From Sphaerisporangium krabiense (lineage in GTDB: Bacteria; Actinomycetota; Actinomycetes; Streptosporangiales; Streptosporangiaceae): a stretch of 64,000 nt of DNA. The notes under the pieces were generated by a model. The model ran no database searches, was not told the origin of the DNA, and saw nothing but the letters and a program-made list of their open reading frames with translations. The translations under genes and the position numbers were made by a program. The stretch covers positions 6,080,001 to 6,144,000 of the forward strand of contig NZ_JACHBR010000001.1 in the NCBI RefSeq assembly GCF_014200435.1, given 5' to 3'. The number at the start of each line of letters is the position of its first letter. The stretch's first letter is position 1. Below, piece by piece: positions 60,762 through 64,000 of this stretch.

Positions 60762-60842
60762 TTACGACGCCCCGGCGCCCGGGGCCCGCCCGGTGATGTA
60801 TCCGTCGACCGACACCGCGTGGGCACTGAAGACCTTGCTCAT
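60762..60842 (-). pseudogene. Truncated DHFR-family (RibD C-terminal-like) start
   Basis: ATG 60842 opens 26 codons beginning M-S-K-V-F-S-A-H-A-V-S-V-D-G-Y-I-T-G-R, the typical start of a DHFR-family/RibD-C protein, then stops at TAA 60762. Intact relatives are about 190-240 residues. The rest is absent, so it is a remnant or a very short reading frame. Divergent from the HxlR remnant. Confidence 0.65.
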
Positions 60843-60861
60843 CTCGGCGACTCCCTTATGA

Positions 60862-60912
60862 GTTCCTTTAAGAGACTATCTGACCCTAGCAGTGTTAGTT
60901 CCTTAAGGGAAC
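60862..60912. promoter_or_regulatory. Twin dyads between the DHFR-like remnant and HxlR-like gene
   Basis: GTTCCTTAAGGGAAC (60898-60912, perfect 7-bp arms around a central base, on one side of the HxlR gene) and a looser copy GTTCCTTTAAGAGAC (60862-60876). Arrangement fits an HxlR-type operator pair. Confidence 0.6.
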
Positions 60913-60933
60913 CCTGGCGCTGGACTCAACCGC

Positions 60934-61197
60934 ATGCAGCGCACGAAGTTCGGGGAGATGGCCTGTTCCATCGCGCGCATGCTCGACGTGATCGGGGAGC
61001 CGTGGTCGCCGCTGATCCTGCGCGATGTGTGGGCGGGCATCAATCGGTTCGACCGGCTCCAGGCCGGCCTCGGGATCTCACGCGAGGTACTGACGCGGCG
61101 ACTCGGCCACCTCGTCGACCAGGGCGTGCTCGAACGCCGCCCCTGCGACGAGCGGCCGCGCCACGAGGGGGTAGATGCCTGCTCCGGGACCTCGTGA
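60934..61197 (+). pseudogene. Truncated HxlR-family regulator
   Basis: 87 residues from ATG 60934. Intact HxlR start and recognition region: R-T-K-F-G-E-M-A-C-S-I-A-R and L-G-I-S-R-E-V-L-T-R-R-L-G-H-L-V-D, followed by L-E-R-R-P-C-D-E-R-P-R, after which similarity ends at codon 77 and a stop follows. The usual C-terminal wing and dimer helix (Y-x-L-T-x-K-G) are missing. No frame resumes downstream, so a deletion is likely. It may still bind DNA weakly. Confidence 0.7.
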
Positions 61198-62097
61198 TCA
61201 GCCCGGGGGGAGCTGGTTGTCGATGGCGACGGGCACGGCCAAGAGCGTCGGGGTGGTGAGTGTGGCGGGTTCGGACGGTCGTCTGACCAGCCTGGGGTTG
61301 TTGTGCCGCAGGGTCAGATACGCGGCCTCTCCGTTGGGCACTGCGCTCGCGTCGTGGGTCACCAGGCTCACGTAGCGTGCGGTCTCCAGCACGTCCGGCG
61401 GAATGTTGTCGCCGGCTATCTGGACCGGCACACAGAGGTGGCGGCGGGTGCCGAACCCGACGCCCGCCGGCCGGATCTGCGAGGCGAGCGTCGGGTTGAG
61501 CTGCTCGATCCCCATGTAGTTCATCGTCACGCCGGCGCTGTTCACCGGCATGACGGCCGTCGCCTTGTAGCACAGCAGGGAGATACGGGAGACGAGCGCC
61601 TTCACTCCGGAGGGCGGCCCGTAGATGTCGTTGCTCACGGGAAGGCAGAGCCGGCCCGGTTCGGTCATCCTGACGGAGACGGGCGGCGCGTTCTCGAAAA
61701 GCGGGTTCAGGTACTTCAGCACCAGTTCCCTGGTCCCGATGCCCCCATCTGTGGTGAACCAATAGCACGACACGTTGGCGTACCTGATGAAGTCCAGAGC
61801 GGGCAATGGCGGGGTCTGATAGTTGATGGAGATCGGTCCGCAGACCTGCTCGCGCGCATCGAGATGGACCGTGACGGGCGGCAGGTCGGCCAACGCCGGA
61901 TGGATGTGCTTGAGCGTCAGGTCGAGGGGGGTCGGCACGTAGGTACCGGCCCGCCAGCACTCCAGGTTCAGGTTCGACACGAAATAGGGCGGAAACGCCA
62001 GCGCGGCGGCCGGCGCGGGCACCGCGACGTACACCGCCGCCAGTAGTGCCGCGAGGCCGGCCACCAGGCGACGGACCGCGATGCCGCGCTCGCCCAT
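61198..62097 (-). CDS. Secreted protein with four approximately 70-residue internal repeats
   Basis: 299 residues from ATG 62097, with GGAGG seven bases upstream. Signal peptide of about 34 residues ends A-A-A-L-A. Four units follow, each with an early Cys (L-E-C-W, V-S-C-Y, L-L-C-Y) and a closing V-C-G-P, L-C-L-P-V or L-C-V-P-V; the last unit lacks these cysteines (V-S-L-V-T, L-L-A-V-P-V). This pattern resembles the DUF7450-like repeat, but I am not certain. Function unknown; extracellular adhesion or scaffold is conceivable. Confidence 0.82.
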   Translation of the reverse strand: MGERGIAVRRLVAGLAALLAAVYVAVPAPAAALAFPPYFVSNLNLECWRAGTYVPTPLDLTLKHIHPALADLPPVTVHLDAREQVCGPISINYQTPPLPALDFIRYANVSCYWFTTDGGIGTRELVLKYLNPLFENAPPVSVRMTEPGRLCLPVSNDIYGPPSGVKALVSRISLLCYKATAVMPVNSAGVTMNYMGIEQLNPTLASQIRPAGVGFGTRRHLCVPVQIAGDNIPPDVLETARYVSLVTHDASAVPNGEAAYLTLRHNNPRLVRRPSEPATLTTPTLLAVPVAIDNQLPPG

Positions 62098-62269
62098 GGT
62101 GCCTCCATCGCTCGTCATCCGGCAGAGGTGGGCCGAGTGTGCGCCATGGCGGCCGCCCTGACAATGCTCATGACCGACCTCGGACACGCGCGGTTTTCGG
62201 TCGGATCTCCTTATGCCGGCCTTCCGGTTGAAAGAGCGGACCGGAACGTCCGAGGATGCCTGGTTCTGG

Positions 62270-62722
62270 TCAGGACTTGTGGACGTGTGCGTCGTACAGC
62301 CGCCGGAGGAGGTCGTTGAGGCGCCGGCGGTCCTGGTCGTCCAGCGGTTCGAGGAAGTCGTCCTGGCTCAGGGCCGCCTCGGCGGTGATGGCGTCGGCGA
62401 GCGCGCGCCCATGGGCGGTGAGGGTGATCATGCGGCGTCGGCCGTCTGCCGGATCGGGCCGTCGCTCGATCACGTCTTTGGCGGCCAGCACGTCGAGCAC
62501 CGGCACGATGTTGCGGGCGTCCATGGCGACCAGGTGTGCGAGGCGTTGCTGGCCGATGGGTCCCTGATCCCTGAGCACCACAAGTATCGAGTGCTGGCTC
62601 TGGGTCAGCTCGTGGGCGGTCAGGAACGCCGTCCACGAGCGCACGGCCAGCGATCCCAGGCGCGCCAGCAGGAAGCCGGTGCCGCGCTCGTATGCGGGAC
62701 GGTCTTCGCTGCTTCCCTTCAT
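62270..62722 (-). CDS. MarR-family regulator
   Basis: 150 residues from ATG 62722. Wing-helix: Q-Q-R-L-A-H-L-V-A-M-D-A-R-N-I-V-P-V-L-D recognition helix and R-R-P-D-P-A-D-G-R-R-R wing. Divergent from an alpha/beta hydrolase gene, whose start codon lies inside a long dyad that the regulator probably binds. Confidence 0.92.
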   Translation of the reverse strand: MKGSSEDRPAYERGTGFLLARLGSLAVRSWTAFLTAHELTQSQHSILVVLRDQGPIGQQRLAHLVAMDARNIVPVLDVLAAKDVIERRPDPADGRRRMITLTAHGRALADAITAEAALSQDDFLEPLDDQDRRRLNDLLRRLYDAHVHKS

Positions 62723-62738
62723 GGCCGCCACGCTAGCA

Positions 62739-62784
62739 GATAGACATGAATCATGTATTTCGATATACATGGCTCATGTCTATC
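62739..62784. promoter_or_regulatory. 46-bp inverted repeat between MarR and hydrolase genes
   Basis: GATAGACATGAATCATGTAT (62739-62758) pairs with 62765-62784 at 18 of 20 positions around a 6-bp centre. Its right arm covers the proposed ATG 62776 of the hydrolase. Confidence 0.85.
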
Positions 62785-63627
62785 GAGCTACGTCACACCT
62801 TCCTCGACACCGGAGACGGCGCGCTGCACGTCGTCGAGGCCGGAGACCCCCACGGGCGGCCGTACCTGTTCCTGCACGGCTGGCCGGAATCGTGGCAGGC
62901 ATGGAGGGACGTCATGACCCTGGCCGCGCCGGACGCCCGCGCCATCGCCATCGACCTACCGGGAGTGGGCCGGTCGGCCGCCACAGGAGACAGAGGCGTC
63001 AAGCGGCTCCTGGCCGCCAGGGTCCACGAACTGATCCGGTCCCTGGATCTCACCGACGTCACCCTGGTAGGTCACGACGCCGGAGGGATGGTGGCCTACG
63101 CCTACCTCCGCCGGTACCCCCGGATCGCTCGCGTCGTCATCATGAACACGGCGATCCCCGGCGTGGAGCCGTGGACCGAGGTTCTCAAGAATCCCTATAT
63201 CTGGCACTTCGGCCTGCATAATGTGCCGACACTGCCCGAGACGCTGGTGCAGGGACATCAGGCCGAGTACTTCGGCTACTTCTATGACGTCTTGTCAGCC
63301 GACCCCTCGAAGATCGGCCCGGAGTCGCGTGCCGCCCACGCCGCCGCGTACGACAGCGACACCTCCCTCACCGCCGGGTTCGATCTCTACCGGGCGTTCG
63401 CTCAAGATGCCCACGACAACACCGCTTCCGCCGTGGCCATTCGCACCCCGCTGCTCTACCTGCGCGGCCGGCGCGAGCAAGGCGACATCGCGACCTACGA
63501 ATCCGGTTTCCGTGCGGCCGGGATCGAGAACCTGACCACGGCCGTGGTGCCGGGCGCGGGCCACTTCGCGCCGGAAGAAGCACCTGCCGAGGTGTGGCGG
63601 CTCATCCGCGAGTTCGCCGGCCGGTGA
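62776..63627 (+). CDS. Alpha/beta hydrolase (epoxide hydrolase/haloalkane dehalogenase-like)
   Basis: 283 residues from ATG 62776 (ATG 62746 would add 10 residues and has no better site). Oxyanion F-L-H-G-W-P-E-S-W, nucleophile Asp in V-G-H-D-A-G-G-M-V, and terminal histidine in G-A-G-H-F-A-P-E. An aspartate nucleophile favours epoxide hydrolase or dehalogenase activity. The absence of a clear ribosome site may mean a leaderless transcript. Confidence 0.9.
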   Translation: MSIELRHTFLDTGDGALHVVEAGDPHGRPYLFLHGWPESWQAWRDVMTLAAPDARAIAIDLPGVGRSAATGDRGVKRLLAARVHELIRSLDLTDVTLVGHDAGGMVAYAYLRRYPRIARVVIMNTAIPGVEPWTEVLKNPYIWHFGLHNVPTLPETLVQGHQAEYFGYFYDVLSADPSKIGPESRAAHAAAYDSDTSLTAGFDLYRAFAQDAHDNTASAVAIRTPLLYLRGRREQGDIATYESGFRAAGIENLTTAVVPGAGHFAPEEAPAEVWRLIREFAGR

Positions 63628-63717
63628 CTCCGCGACGACCGGCGCCGTCGACGAGCTCATCCTCAACAGGACCGTCGCCCGCTACGGACACTACGAGCCT
63701 GCGGCTCATGGCGCCTT

Positions 63718-64000
63718 TCAGTCCCGGGTCTCGCTACGGTCAGCGTCCGGCGCCATGATCTGGGAACGCGCTTCCGTGACCTGCCTCATGATGCGTTGAG
63801 CCCCGCAGGCCTCGGCGGTGGCATACGCCTCCTCGGCCAGTGCCAGCGCGTCGTCACGCCGGCCTTGTGCGACGGCGATGTAGATCAGTCCGACCTGATC
63901 CGCGGCGGCGCCGGCCAACAGCCCGATCTCTCGGCGCAGTCGTGCCGCTTCCTCCAGACGCTCCCGGGCGGCGTCCAGCCGACCCGCGTGGTGGTCGGCG
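63718..64000 (-). CDS. TPR protein, C-terminal part
   Basis: 94 residues, open at the window edge, ending at TGA 63718-63720. Repeating helices R-L-D-A-A-R-E-R-L-E-E-A and D-D-A-L-A-L-A-E-E-A-Y-A-T-A-E match tetratricopeptide units. The start lies beyond 64000, so its full domain content is unknown; a STAND or XRE-TPR regulator is likely. Confidence 0.78.
   Translation of the reverse strand, partial: ADHHAGRLDAARERLEEAARLRREIGLLAGAAADQVGLIYIAVAQGRRDDALALAEEAYATAEACGAQRIMRQVTEARSQIMAPDADRSETRD

Noticed and set aside
1-64000. CRISPR array, tRNA or rRNA genes, integrase or transposase
   Set aside because: Looked for repeats with regular spacers, cloverleaf-like conserved arms and DDE or recombinase motifs; none seen.

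Overview
This is a very GC-rich window with third-position G/C bias, frequent GTG starts and short gene overlaps. It carries DUF397/XRE/HATPase regulatory triads, a SigE-family sigma factor, a STAND (NB-ARC-TPR) regulator and NCS1, P450 and PhoD genes. Together these point to a soil actinomycete, most likely of the Streptosporangiales or a relative. No rRNA, tRNA, CRISPR array or insertion sequence was seen. About 60 genes can be supported.

Region 1 (1-14453, all on +) is a tightly coupled catabolic operon. It encodes a Rieske ring-hydroxylating oxygenase (beta subunit cut by the window edge, alpha complete), an isochorismatase-fold amidase, a NuoF-like flavoprotein plus a small ferredoxin, a divergent SDR, a NicX-like (2,5-dihydroxypyridine dioxygenase/M29) enzyme and a fused LigA-LigB extradiol dioxygenase. 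A nitrilase-superfamily amidohydrolase, a 79-residue companion protein, a GntR/FCD regulator, a maleate isomerase-like protein, an NCS1 permease, a double VOC protein, an old-yellow-enzyme-type reductase and a dihydrodiol-dehydrogenase-type SDR complete it. NicX-like, amidase, maleate isomerase and N-base permease together suggest breakdown of an N-heteroaromatic or aromatic amide.

Region 2 (14573-35270) is mixed: an amidohydrolase, the STAND regulator, an APH(3')-like kinase, a class IV aminotransferase, HAD phosphatases, ArfB, a GlsB-like membrane protein, secreted PhoD and FG-GAP proteins, an XRE-TPR regulator coupled to a kinase-fold protein, a P450, a class V aminotransferase-fold protein and a DUF574-type methyltransferase.

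Region 3 (35294-53322) contains a probable second catabolic regulon: a glutamine-synthetase-like ligase, an acetoacetate-decarboxylase-fold protein, a MarR regulator, a gamma-glutamyl hydrolase-type amidotransferase, HpaE/HpaD/HpaG-like homoprotocatechuate enzymes, an NTF2-like protein, a second aldehyde dehydrogenase and a YtcJ-like amidohydrolase. Five copies of one 20-bp dyad (consensus ATCGTTTGGGCCCAAACGAT), plus one weak copy, lie just upstream of these genes and of no others that I found. This is the most striking observation in the window. Amine glutamylation feeding aromatic meta-cleavage is the working hypothesis. A TPR-CHAT protease, a VOC protein, an SDR/membrane-protein pair and an XRE regulator lie between these genes.

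Region 4 (53319-64000) holds a SigE-family sigma factor with a membrane partner, a glycosidase-like gene divergent from a TetR gene across a perfect palindrome, a secreted GH44 glucanase, an XRE/DUF397/HATPase set, truncated remnants of a DHFR-family/HxlR pair around a monooxygenase gene, a secreted repeat protein, a MarR/alpha-beta-hydrolase divergent pair sharing a long palindrome, and the C-terminus of a TPR protein at the window edge.
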